From Meloidogyne chitwoodi (Eukaryota; Nematoda; Chromadorea; Rhabditida; Meloidogynidae): a DNA stretch of 64,000 bases. Within the stretch, counting starts at the first letter, position 1; every line of letters starts with the position of its first letter. This document shows positions 23,071 to 33,922 of the stretch, piece by piece. The stretch is from assembly GCA_015183035.1 (NCBI GenBank), contig JACZZP010000017.1, forward strand, positions 248,001 to 312,000. The letters run 5' to 3'. The notes under the pieces were generated by a model that saw only the letters and a list, made by a program, of their open reading frames with translations, had not been told where the DNA came from and did no database searches. Both the position numbers and the translations under genes were made by a program.

Positions 23071-24703
23071 ATGTTCCTCTTAAATATTTATTTATTTAAT
23101 ATTTTAATTATTTTATTTATAATAAATATTAAAGCTCAACAACAATTTAATTTTCCGAATCAACAAAATTGGCAACAAATAAATAATAAAGGTAAAATTT
23201 TAATTTAAAAAATAAATTAATTAATTTAAGGAGGTAATACAGACAATTCTCTATCTTTTCGTTTAATTGATGAACTTGTTGGAATTTTTGCTCCTCCACG
23301 AAATATTCAAAGGAATGAAGAATTAATGCCTAGAATGGCTCGTAGTGAGGATTATAAAGCTGAAAAAATTGAATTGGATGTTGGTAAATAAATAAATTAA
23401 AAATAAAATGTAAAAAAGAAAATCAAAATTTTTTAAATTAATTTTTAGTCACCAATTAATAATAACAATGAAAATAATCATCAACATTGGGAAAGTTTAG
23501 CACGTGGAGTAATTGATCTTTTTAAGTCTATTGAAACAACTACACCTACAACAACTACTACTACTACACAAATGTCACTATTAGAAAGGGTAAAAAATTT
23601 AAATAAAATTAAATTTTTTTATTCTAATTATAAGGACACTCTCAGAGATTAACTCTCGTTATAAGTATACCCTCAGGTTCCTTTTATCATTTATTCCTTA
23701 TATCAAGGTGTCCTTATAACGAGAGTCAATTCTTTTTATTAATTAATTAATCTTCAGATATTACCAAAAATATTTAACCCTTTTGATGGAACAGATACAA
23801 CAACAACAATACAAACAAGTAGTTCAATTCCTACATTATTCCCTTTCAATACTTGGACAACAACGTAAAAAATTAAAATTTAAATTTAAAAAAAATTAAT
23901 GATTTTTAAGTTCCTCTCCTTCGCCTTCTTTTTTCTCATCATTTTTTAGTAAAGAACAGCCAAAGAAGGAAGCTGAAATGCGTCCAAATCAACTTTTAGT
24001 AGTTGAACCTGTTGCTCGTCTTTTTGGGGTATTTTAATTAATATTTTATTTTTTAATTTTTAAACCTCTTTATAACCATGCCCAGAAGGGATTTGTTTAA
24101 TTTTTAATTTAATTTTTAAATATAATCATTTAAATAGGGCCAAAAAGAGGTTAAAAGTTAGTCATACTCTAATGTCCTTTTAGACATTTTAACTCCCGTT
24201 ATAAGGACACTCTAAATTAAATAAATATAGGATATCCTTATAACGAGCTTTTCCATTTTTAAAAATTGTTTTAACTTAAAAAGGTAGAAAGAAAAGCAGT
24301 AGAAGAGGGACGTGCTCAAATAGACACTGGAGGTTCCTCTTTTGACCGTTTTGTCGTCAGACAAAAATCAGAATCTGACAATCCTTTTGCTTCTATAGTG
24401 GGTGGCTCTAAATGGAAAGAACGTGGAATAAAATGGGAAAATGGAAATATTCGTTTAGTTGATAAAAATGGGAATAGTCTGTTGGGTACTGAAGTGGGCG
24501 TTAATGACCGTTCTTTGGATATTCCTTTGAGAAGATGGTAAAAAATATTTAAATTAATTAATTTAATTATTTTTTTTTTAATAATTAAATTTAATAATTA
24601 ATTAAATTAAAAAATAATTTATTTAATTTTTTAAAGGCTAGAAATAGCTAACGGAATAGTCAATTTCCAACAAACGCAAAGAGAACATGTCAGACGATTT
24701 TAA
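23071..24703 (+). CDS. Secreted protein of unknown function, 7 exons, 318 aa
   Basis: Exons: 23071-23191, 23231-23379, 23449-23589, 23758-23864, 23911-24028 (or from 23950), 24284-24537, 24637-24703; 957 nt with the longer exon 5. It begins with a signal peptide ('MFLLNIYLFNILIILFI' and 'INIKAQQ'). Then follow a polar Gln/Asn-rich start, a region with 'LIDELVGIFAPPRNIQ', Thr-rich low-complexity linkers coded by ACA/ACT runs, and a C-terminal part containing 'GGSKWKERGIKWENGNIRLV' and 'DIPLRRWLEIANG'. No known domain recognised. Exon 5 has two acceptors (TTTTTAAG at 23910 and TTTTTTAG at 23949) that both keep the frame, so a Ser/Phe/Pro insert of 13 residues may be alternatively spliced. Two introns contain hairpin elements with TTATAAGGA/TCCTTATAA arms. 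Confidence 0.7.
23628..23730. mobile_element. Hairpin element, copy 1 (CTCGTTATAAG...CTTATAACGAG)
   Basis: In intron 3 of the 318-aa gene. TTAACTCTCGTTATAAG (about 23650-23666) is the near-reverse complement of CTTATAACGAGAGTCAA (23713-23729), with a partial extra arm TTATAAGGACACTCT at 23629-23643. Non-coding; looks like a small MITE-type inverted repeat. Confidence 0.6.
24189..24252. mobile_element. Hairpin element, copy 2
   Basis: In intron 5 of the same gene: CTCCCGTTATAAGGACA faces GGATATCCTTATAACGAG about 30 bp away. Same arm sequence as copies 1 and 3. Confidence 0.6.
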
Positions 24704-24845
24704 TTAAATTGAGAATTATAATATAGTGAAAAAACAACTCAGGAAAATCAATTAAATTTTTATTTATTTATTTAAACTTTATTTAAAGCATAAAATATCA
24801 AAAAAATACTTTAAAATATTTAATATTAATTATTAAAATATTTTT
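24704..24845. other. Short spacer between convergent secreted-protein genes
   Basis: Only about 140 bp separate the stop codons of the 318-aa (+) and 156-aa (-) genes, so their 3' ends must share this AT-rich spacer. Possible polyadenylation signals (AATAAA-like) occur on both strands. Confidence 0.6.
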
Positions 24846-25581
24846 TTATCCAGGAATAAATCCTTGTGGCACTCCTTGAGGAATTAGTCCTTGAGGAAAT
24901 AGCCCTCCTTGTGGTCCTCCAAAGTTGGGGCCGCCAAAGCCACCAGGAAAACCTCCAGGAAAGCCTCCTTGTTGTTGTGGATATTGAGGAATATATTGCT
25001 AAAAATAAGAATTTAAAAAAATTAAAAATCTCGTTATAAGGAGGGTGTCCTTATAATGAGATTTTTAAAAAAATTTAATTTTATTTTTTGCCTGTAATAA
25101 AGGATATTCAGCAAGCACAGAAGGGTTGGATAACACATATCGTTGAGCTGGTGTTAACATATTTACCACAATTGGAATTAATTGGGGATTTTGCATAGCA
25201 AGTGGATAGGCTTGAGGCAATGTTTGAAGTAATTGTTGTGGTGACATACTTTAATTTTATTTTAATTTTTATTAATTATTTTAATTAATTTATTTTCTAA
25301 TTTTAAATAAACTTAAATTAATTTAATTATTTTAAAATTATATTATTACCTAGAAATAAAAGGTTGCATAGCTTGTGGATTTCTTAAAAGATAAGAAGGA
25401 TCGAGTCCTCCATAGCCTTGGCCAAGTGGACCGCAACACTGAAAATTAAAAAATTAATTTTTTTTCAAAATAAATAATTATTTTTAATTTAAATAAAATT
25501 TAAAGTTACCTGAATTAATTTAAAATTAATTAAAAAAATTAAAATAAGAATTAATTGAAGAATGCTTGAATTAAACATCAT
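24846..25581 (-). CDS. Small secreted Gln/Pro/Gly-rich protein, 4 exons, 156 aa
   Basis: Exons: 25581-25510, 25438-25350, 25248-25092, 24998-24846; total 471 nt. A signal peptide ('SSILQLILILIFLINFKLIQ') precedes 'CCGPLGQGYGG', a helical Leu/Gln/Pro stretch ('SPQQLLQTLPQAYPLAMQNP', 'LTPAQRYVLSNPSVLAEYPL') and a C-terminal tail of Gly-Gly-Phe-Pro and Pro-Gln-Gly repeats. It has only the two adjacent cysteines. I do not recognise a family; composition suggests an extracellular matrix-like or gland-secreted protein. Intron 3 seems to start with GC (CAG|GCAAAA); the only in-phase GT (TCT|GTGCTT) is a poor donor and would delete nine residues. That intron contains hairpin element copy 3. Confidence 0.7.
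25024..25067. mobile_element. Hairpin element, copy 3 (near-perfect)
   Basis: AAAAATCTCGTTATAAGGA and TCCTTATAATGAGATTTTT form 19-bp arms with one mismatch around a GGGTG loop. It lies inside intron 3 of the 156-aa gene. This is the most compact of the three copies within 1.45 kb. Confidence 0.75.
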
Positions 25582-26344
25582 AATATTTAGTTATTTAATT
25601 TTCTAAAGTTAAAAAAAAATAAAAAATTCTAATAAGAAGGCATTCTTTAAAATAAAGAATAAAATTACCCTTCTTTTCTTCCAAATTTAAAGGGAAATAA
25701 AAAAAAATTTTTTTAATATAAATTTTTTTTCTCGGCCATTTTATACTGCTCTTATACTCCATTTTTAAATAAAAATAAAAAAAATATTTTTTTTTAATAT
25801 AAGGAAGCTTTGTTAAAAAATCAAAACTTTTTTGTATTGTTCTCAAAAGAAATTAAATGCTAAAAACTAATATTTATTTATTATATTATTTTTAAACTAA
25901 AGAAATATATAACAATGGTAAAATGAATCATCAAAGTTATTTGAGTTTGTAATAATTTTTACAATTATTCTAAACTTATATTTCATAATTTTACTTTATT
26001 ACAACTTTTTTTTTGTACTATTGTATAAAACTTTGCGAAAATATTAGTATAGTTAAATAGAGACTGTAAGATTCCGGAATTGCTACAACTAAAAAAATTC
26101 CGAAATAAAAGTTTGTTTTCCGGAAACATACTTATTAAATGTTTCAATTGAAAGTAATAAAGCAGCATCTTTAAATATTTCCGGAAAGCTTATATATTAA
26201 AAAACATATCTAGTGGTTAGAGAACAAGTGTAAGTTATATTTCTTTAATTAACAATAAACAAGCAGAATTGTTTTACTTAAAAAATAAATTACTAATAAA
26301 AAATAACTTAAACAATCAATTTTAAATTAAATTTTTTCTTTAAT
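25582..26344. other. Intergenic, AT-rich
   Basis: Between the 156-aa gene's start codon and the helicase stop codon. It contains TTCCGGAA repeats (about 26070-26185). The open frame at 25595-25846 (-) is Phe/Lys/Tyr low complexity, with no splice partners. Confidence 0.55.
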
Positions 26345-29300
26345 TTATTCTTCCAAAAATATTTGCATTTTATTCTTTTTATCATTCTTCCTCTCTTTCA
26401 TTTTCTCAATATATTTTAAATTAGCAATACATTCTTGTTGATCCATTTGTTTTGTCAAATTTGAAAAAGAAGTTGTTAAAGCACTAAACATGTCTACCTT
26501 AATATTTAAAAATTAATTTTTTAATTAAATTAATTTTACAATATTTCTCATATTTATTGGTGTAATATTAAAATAATCTTCTTGAATATTATTCCAAGTT
26601 TTTGCCCTACTATTCTCTCTTCCACCATCTAATTGGTCTAATTGATCTTCACGTTCCAAAGAAAATAAATTAGCCGTCAATTGAGGTAAAAAACAATTTG
26701 AATATTTTACAATAACTCCCCATTCTTGATTGCCACATTGACCACATAACCATTTGGCACATTTTGTAAATAAATGGTCTTTCTGAAAAAAGGAAGATTA
26801 GAATCTTATTTGTCTTTTAAAATTAAAAAATTACAAAAATAAAAAAATGATATATTTTTAAATTAAATTTTAATTTTTCACCGTTGGCTTCTCACGAATA
26901 TCAATCTTTGAACGTTGCCAAACAGTAGGATCGCAGACTACAAAAGTAGTATGAGCAATAGAACGAACATGAATACTTTTACAAATTAAATTATTACAAG
27001 AACGACAACTTAGTTTATAACTAAAAAAAATAATTTTTTTTTAATTTTTATTTTTTAAAATTATTTACCGCCTACTATTAAGCCTTGAACGCCTTGCTTC
27101 TAAAACTGTAAGTTTTCTTTCTTCAATTTTTCTGCGTTCTTCACGTTTTGCATTAATTTGATTTTTTAAAATTGTTTCACTTTTTTCTTGTAAATCAATT
27201 AAACATTTCATCATCTGAAAATCAGAATAAAAAATCATAATTATGATTTTTCAGAATATGAAGAATATTATATCAAAATCAGAATTATGAAATACCAGAA
27301 CACACACGCATAAATTACTTAAAGAATAAGAATAATCTTTCCGGAATTTAAAACTTTCCGGAAACTTACAGTCTCTTATATCAGAACAAAGTTAAAACAT
27401 TAAAATAAACTTAACCATAGCTTCTTTTTGCATATTAATATATTCCGCCTGTTCTATACTTGTATCTAACGCTAATAAAATAGAAACACTATTTTTCTGT
27501 CTAGCGCGCCCTCTTCTTTGTATCATAGATCTTTCGGAACCAACATTATTATATTTTATAATTAAATTACAAGCAGCAATATTTACTCCTTCTTCAGCAA
27601 CTGATGTAACTACTAAAACTTTTATTTTACCAGAATCAAAATCTTTAATCATATTTTGTTGTTCTATTGTAGATTGTCCACCAGCAGATAAACTCTAAAA
27701 AAAATTTCAATTATTTCCAGGTAGAAAAAAGTCAAAATAGTATTTAAAAAAAATTTACTTGATTACTAGATACCATAAAACCAACATTCTAAATTAATTA
27801 TTTTATTTATTTTTAATTATTTAAAAAATATTTAACCTCTTTTTTATAAAAAATATCAAGTTGTGGTACACTCTTAAGATGATCAGCAAGTTTTGAAGCA
27901 GAATTTCTAGTTGAAACAAAAATTAAACAGCGTGAATTTGAATCAGTTTCAAATTGTTTTCGAAGGATCTATTTAAAAAAAATTTAGTTTAATTTTTTAA
28001 ATGTTACAGAATGTAATTCTTTAAGTATTTCTTTATTTTGAATTTTTTCATTTTTAACGCATTCTGCTAATTTTTCTTTTATAGCTAAAAAATATAAATT
28101 AATTAAATATATTTAAAAATAAATATAAAATTGATACCTGAATAATAATCTAGTAAAGTTTTATTAATTAAATCTATTGGACCACTAGAACCATCAGAAT
28201 TATTCAAATAATCCTTCATTTTTTCTTGTAAATATTTAAAAGCATAACAACTTGGTAACAGATCATTAATTAAAATAGCATGAAAATAATGCTTTAAAAA
28301 TATAATTTTTAATTTAATTTAATTAAAACATTCTAACAGATAAATGATCAATTGATCGAACTAATAAAAATCTCATTTCAGAATCTTGTACTCGTTGAGC
28401 ACATTTTTTAAGAGTACCAACAATTGTTTGATAACGTGAATTATTTGAATGTAAAGGAAATTCAATTTCCTCTTTTTTTAATTTACACAATTCTGCTAAT
28501 TTTGGCAAATAATTTTTCATATTTTTTTCAATTTGAAACATTACACGTTCAATATAATCTAAAAATGGGTCTTCTTTTGGACGTTTTACACGTTTTACAT
28601 CTGAAAAAAATTCCTTTTTAATTTAATTAAAATTTAAATAAAATATAATAAATATTTACAATCAACTGGAGGCATAACATGACTTTTTAAATTATCTAAT
28701 TGATGTCTAACAGTACTTATAGTGTCTGAATGTAAATTTGAGCATAAAGTAAGCATATGTTCATAACAAGCTTTAATATCTAAACTTGTATCTCCCACCC
28801 CCATGGATGCAGTGAGTCCAACAATCTGTGGTTTTTCTGTCAAGTTACTATTTTCTAGCATTTCCATAAGTACTAAAAAAAATTAATTTTTTTTAAGTTT
28901 GTAATGTTTTATAGAATAAAATAGAATATATAAAACTTTCCGGAAAAATTTTTTATATTCATAAGAAAGAAAAATAAACTTGTTTTCCGGAAAAAATAAA
29001 CTTTTTTCCTGTACTTTTTTTAAGTAATAAAAATTAAGAAACATTAAAAAATACAAAACTTACACTTATACGGATGTTGTTTTGTCTAAAAAAATAATTA
29101 AATTATTTATTTTAATTAAATATTAATTTACCGCATGGTGACATTCATCAAATATAATTAAAGTAAAATCAGCAAAATAAATACGTTCTGAACGCAAAAT
29201 GCTTTCCAACATATTACTAAATTTTTAATTTTTATTAATTAATTTTTATTAATTAAAATTAAATATTTTTAATTTAAATTTATTAAAATAAATAAATACA

Positions 29301-32143
29301 TTAATATTTGAGGTGTCATAACAACAATATCTGAGGCCAATAATCTATCAGCTCTTCCTTCAGGAATATTTTCACAGCCACTAAAGCCATCAACCCAATA
29401 AGCAATATTTGGACGATAATTATTTTTCAAGTCCATAAGAAATTGAACAAAATGAAGAGTTTGTTGATCCACTAAGGGAACTGTTGGGACTAACATTACA
29501 CACTTTTTTTAAAATAATAAATTTAATTTAATATTAAAATATATATATATTATTTTTTGGAATTTTTAAGAAAGACTTTTGCAAAAAAATTAATTAAAAT
29601 AAAAACAAAACTCTTCCAACTTTCCCAAGTCTGTGTCTGTTAACCAAATGATTTTTAATTATATCCACAGCTACCAAAGTTTTTCCACTTCCTGTTGGGG
29701 CACAGATTATTGTATTTCTTCCACTAAAAAAAATTAAATTAAAAAAAAATTATTTAAATTTTTTTTAATTAATTTACTTATTAGCATGTAACACCAATTC
29801 GTTCTGGTAAGGTCTTAAATCATATTCTTCAGGTGAATATGACTCAATACTTGCTTTAAAATAATTTTATTATTTAATTAAAAATATTTATAAATTTTTG
29901 AAAAAATTTTTTTTATTAAAAAATCGGAAAAAAATTTGGTGATGAACTGTCCATTTTAAAAATAAAAAAATTTTGGTGATGAACTGTCCAATTTTCAAAA
30001 AATTTTAAAAATTTTTTGAAAAATTAAATTAAAAAAAACAAACTAATTCTATTATTTAAATAATCAATTTGATCTCTAGATGAAGTTATTTCTTCTTCAT
30101 CACCAATTAAATATTCAAACAATTCTGGTTTAACAAGACCTGCAGTAACTAATTTCTTTGCCTTCCATTTATCTTTTAAAAATTTTTATTAATTTAAAAA
30201 TATTAAAAAATAATAAGGACAAAATTACTCCTCTAACAATTTAAAAAAAATTAAAAAAAAATTTTAAATAAATTAAAAAAAAAACCTAAAGAATCAATAT
30301 AATTAGAATCAATCAAACGAGCAAAAAAACGGCAATCTCCATGACTAAGTAATGCTTCAATAAATTCATAATACCAATCCTTTAAATTTAAAAAAAAAAT
30401 AAAAAAAATTTAAAAATAAAAATACCCCCAATTCCAACGTTGAATTTTCAATGTCAGAGCAATGGACTAATCCACGAATAAAAAGACAGGCAGCAGCTTC
30501 AGTTTCTTAAAAATAAATTAAATTTATTTAAATAAATTAATTTAATTTTTAAAATTAATATTTAAAATTAATTTATTTTTTAAATATAAAAAATAAAGAA
30601 ATTAAAAGACAAAAATCCGCAAAAGTCAGCGTCCGCAAATAAAAAAGAAATAAATTAAAAAATAAAAACAAAAAATAAAGAGTAATTATTTATTGTAAAT
30701 ATTTTAAGAATATTCCCCAGCAATTTTCAACAAAAAAAAGTAAAAAAAAAAATATTTTTGAAGAATAAAATATTTAAATAAATTGTAACTAACCAATTTT
30801 TATTAAAAAAATATTAAAAAAAAATTAAATTAAAAAAAAACCTCTTTTAGCCTGATTTTCTGGAATATAAAGTCTTTCAACTCTTTTAATCAAATCTTCA
30901 TATTCACAACTTCCTTTAAATTTAAACCATTTAATTATGTGTTTTGGCTCTAAAACTGAACGTATTCTGTCTACTTTAAATTGGTCTTCTATTGAATATA
31001 ATTGGGAATAATATTGAGTAGAAATTAAATTATTTAAATTAAGCTCAGAATATGCTTGTGGATCATCTTTAATTTTTTTTTAAATTTTTTAAATTAAATT
31101 TTAATTTTTTGCGGACAAAACCCTCATAAATTTAATTTTTTTAAAGTATTTTAAAAAAAAATTTAATTAATTAAAAAATTAAATTTATGTGGGTAAATGT
31201 CCTCATAAATAGAAAATTAATTAATAAATTTGATTTTTTCTGTTTTTCCGTCTATTTTTGTGTAGCAGCCGCGGTAATCACTTAAGTAGCTTGGTCCCCC
31301 CTATTGAATTTTTAATTTTAAAATAAAGTGATAACACACTGACTTTATTTAATTACTTTATAAAAGCAAAAACATAAAATTTAAAGTAAAAAAAATAATT
31401 TCAATTTTTGGCACTCAGTTTTAGGCAATGAAATGGGTCAAAAACAGAAAATAACTTTCCTTTTTTATTTTTTAAATTAAAAAAAATATTTAAATAAATA
31501 AAAAACCTTCTTTACATCTGCTAATAATTGAAAGTAAACAAATTAAAGCATCAGAATCATTCAAATGTGAAATAAACTTAAATAAGTCAGATTTTATTAT
31601 AGCCAAAGCTTCCTCATTTGCACGTTCCTCATCTTTAGTAATTGCTATTGCTTTGTCTTTTTCTATATCTAACCATTCATTTACTTGTTTGATTTTATTT
31701 TCTTAAGAACAAATTAATTAATTGAAAAAAAAATTAAAAAAAATTTTTTTTGGGTAAAAAGACGTTTCGGTGCAAAAATTTTGAGTGCCCAAAAATTTTT
31801 TAACTTAAATTAAAAAAAAAAATTTCTAATAATAAAATTAAACATTTTAATTAAAATATTCAATTAAAAAAATTAATAAAAAATAAAATAATTAAAAAAA
31901 ATTACTTGCAAAACGTCTAACCACAAAGCTTAAATCCTCCCCAACATATTTAACAAATTCAAAAACAAAAAGTCTTATATGCGATTCAACTTGAATTCCA
32001 TTTTCTCTCAATTCATCCATCCAACGTTGTAAAACTTTAGATTCATCAGGTGATGGATAAATTGATGTTAAATTGGGAAATTTTGCTTTAAAAATTTTTA
32101 ATTAATTTTAATTTAATTAATTTTTCTTACTTTTAATCCCCAT
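26345..32143 (-). CDS. RIG-I-like / Dicer-related helicase (DRH family), 23 exons, 1080 aa
   Basis: Exons: 32143-32131, 32085-31906, 31701-31507, 31066-30842, 30505-30426, 30379-30286, 30172-30044, 29853-29778, 29723-29612, 29502-29300, 29216-29132, 29085-29064, 28872-28660, 28600-28338, 28291-28138, 28084-28008, 27968-27837, 27788-27759, 27694-27416, 27214-27069, 27020-26882, 26782-26540, 26497-26345. All phases agree (3243 nt). A helical N-terminal region (about 1-310; CARD-like position) precedes 'LRPYQNELVLHANN', motif I 'APTGSGKT' (339-346), DECH (459-462), 'GLTAS' (490-494), 'TSVAEEGVNIA' and motif VI 'QRRGRARQ' (about 820-827). The C-terminal regulatory domain shows Cys908-x2-Cys911 and Cys962-x2-Cys965 followed by 'EWGVIVKY', as in RIG-I. 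Nematode DRH proteins bind dsRNA and act with Dicer or RdRP complexes in antiviral and endogenous RNAi. Length fits DRH-1/DRH-3; which one is undecided. The exon 9/10 junction has a weak donor. Confidence 0.94.
27220..27300. repeat. AATCAGAATTATGA repeat in a helicase intron
   Basis: Several copies of AATCAGAAT(T/A)A in the intron between exons 19 and 20, followed by two TTCCGGAA palindromes (about 27340-27362). Confidence 0.65.
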
Positions 32144-33922
32144 TTTTAAAACAAATCTAAAAAAAATAAATAAAATTAAATTAAACTAAAAATATGTAAA
32201 ATTAAAAAGAAAACAAGAAAAATAAAATTGTCTTGGAAATAAAACGTCTGCACTGAAAGAGCTCTTTTAATAAATTAGGATAAATTTGTTCTTTAAAATA
32301 AAAAAAATCTAAAAACACCTATAAAATTAAATAATAAAAAATAAAATAAAAAATATTAAAAAAAATATATAACTTAATATTTCCGCAATTTAATTTTTGT
32401 TTATCTGTTTTGAAGCAAAGGTAAAAGGATGTGCTTAAAAATTGAACAAAATTTATTTTTATAAGCCTATCTTAAAATTTATTTATTTTTAATATTTCCA
32501 TGAAACATATTTCCTAAATTTATTTTATTTTTTTTAATTAATTCATTAACTCTAATTTTCCAAAAAATAAAAAAATTCAAGAATTTCCGTTTTACCTAAA
32601 TTAGATACTAAAAATATTATTTTGAGAAATACTCTTTTTAGTTGTTTCTAATTTTTATAATTTTGTGGGAAAATTAATAAATTTTTAGAAATATTTTTAT
32701 TATTTTTAACATTATTTTCCCACTCTATAACTTTAAATGATTATTTATGAACGTATATATAGTTAACTGTATTTATATTTATTTAAGTTATATATTTCAA
32801 GTTTGTATAATTCAAGTTTTATATGTTTCAAGTTTTATATATTTTAAAATTGTATAATTCAAGTTTTATATATTTCAGGTTTGTATAATTCAAGTTTTAT
32901 ATGTTTTAAGTTTTATATATTTTCAAGTTTTATTTGTATTCTCTCTTAACTTTGTTTACAAAACAATTTAACACTTTTATTAAAAATAATAAAGTTTATT
33001 GGTTTTTTAAAAGTCTAACTTAAATTTTATAGGTATTTTGCTGCTAAGGAAACAATAATTATTTTGTCTGTAATAAATAAATAAATTATTATTATTAAAT
33101 TAAGTGTAACATTTAAGTTTTTTTTCATGTGTGGCAAAAAATTATTTAAAGCAAAAAATATTTGTTATTATTTTAATACATTAAATACAATTAAAGTTAT
33201 ATTTCATCTACGTAATAACTTTTATTTAAACAAAAATAAGCCTTTATTTTAAAAATGTCAAAACATGTTTTTTATTTATTTTCAAATTTTTAGCTTTTAT
33301 TTAATAATATTTTTTATTTTATTTTGTATTATTTCTAATTTTTTGCTTTTATTTAAATCTGCATAAGAATATAAAATTTATTTAATTTTAAGATCAATTT
33401 TTAATTTAGGTAAAATTAAATTATATTTTAATTTTTTTTATTTTTAAAATAAAAAAACAATATACCTATAATTATTTTTAATTTTTGATTTTTGTTTTAA
33501 TTTTTATGTAATAAAATTAAAACGGCAATTAATAATTAAATACTTATTTAAAATATAATTTAATTAAAAACTATAGAAAATTTAGCTAAAAATAATTTTT
33601 ATAAATTTTCAGATTATTTCTACTAATTTAATTATTTATTCATAAAAATAAAAGTTATTTTTATGGGAATTATTTACATATTCTGATATATTTTAATTTT
33701 TTTCAAAATTTTCCGTGAAAAAATATTTAATTTAGTAATTATATTAGAATTTTCTTTAATTTTTAAAAAAACTTTTTTAATTAAATAAACTTTTACTCTT
33801 TAATTAAATTTATTTTTCAGCATTTTAAATTAAAAAATTTAATTAAAGCAATTTACAATTATTTATTTTATTTTCTTATTATTTTAAAAATTTAAATCAA
33901 TTACTTGCTTTATAAAATAAAA
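32144..33922. promoter_or_regulatory. Divergent intergenic region between helicase and globin
   Basis: 1.8 kb of AT-rich DNA that must hold both 5' regions. No promoter element is identifiable by eye. It includes a repeat of TTCAAGTTTTATAT/TTCAAGTTTGTATAA (32775-32945, about nine units), which resembles the CAAGTTTGTAAAAA family elsewhere. Confidence 0.5.
32775..32945. repeat. TTCAAGTTTTATATA tandem repeat
   Basis: About nine head-to-tail units of 15-20 bp, alternating TATATTTCAAGTTTGTATAA and TATATTTTAAGTTTTATA forms. Confidence 0.75.
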
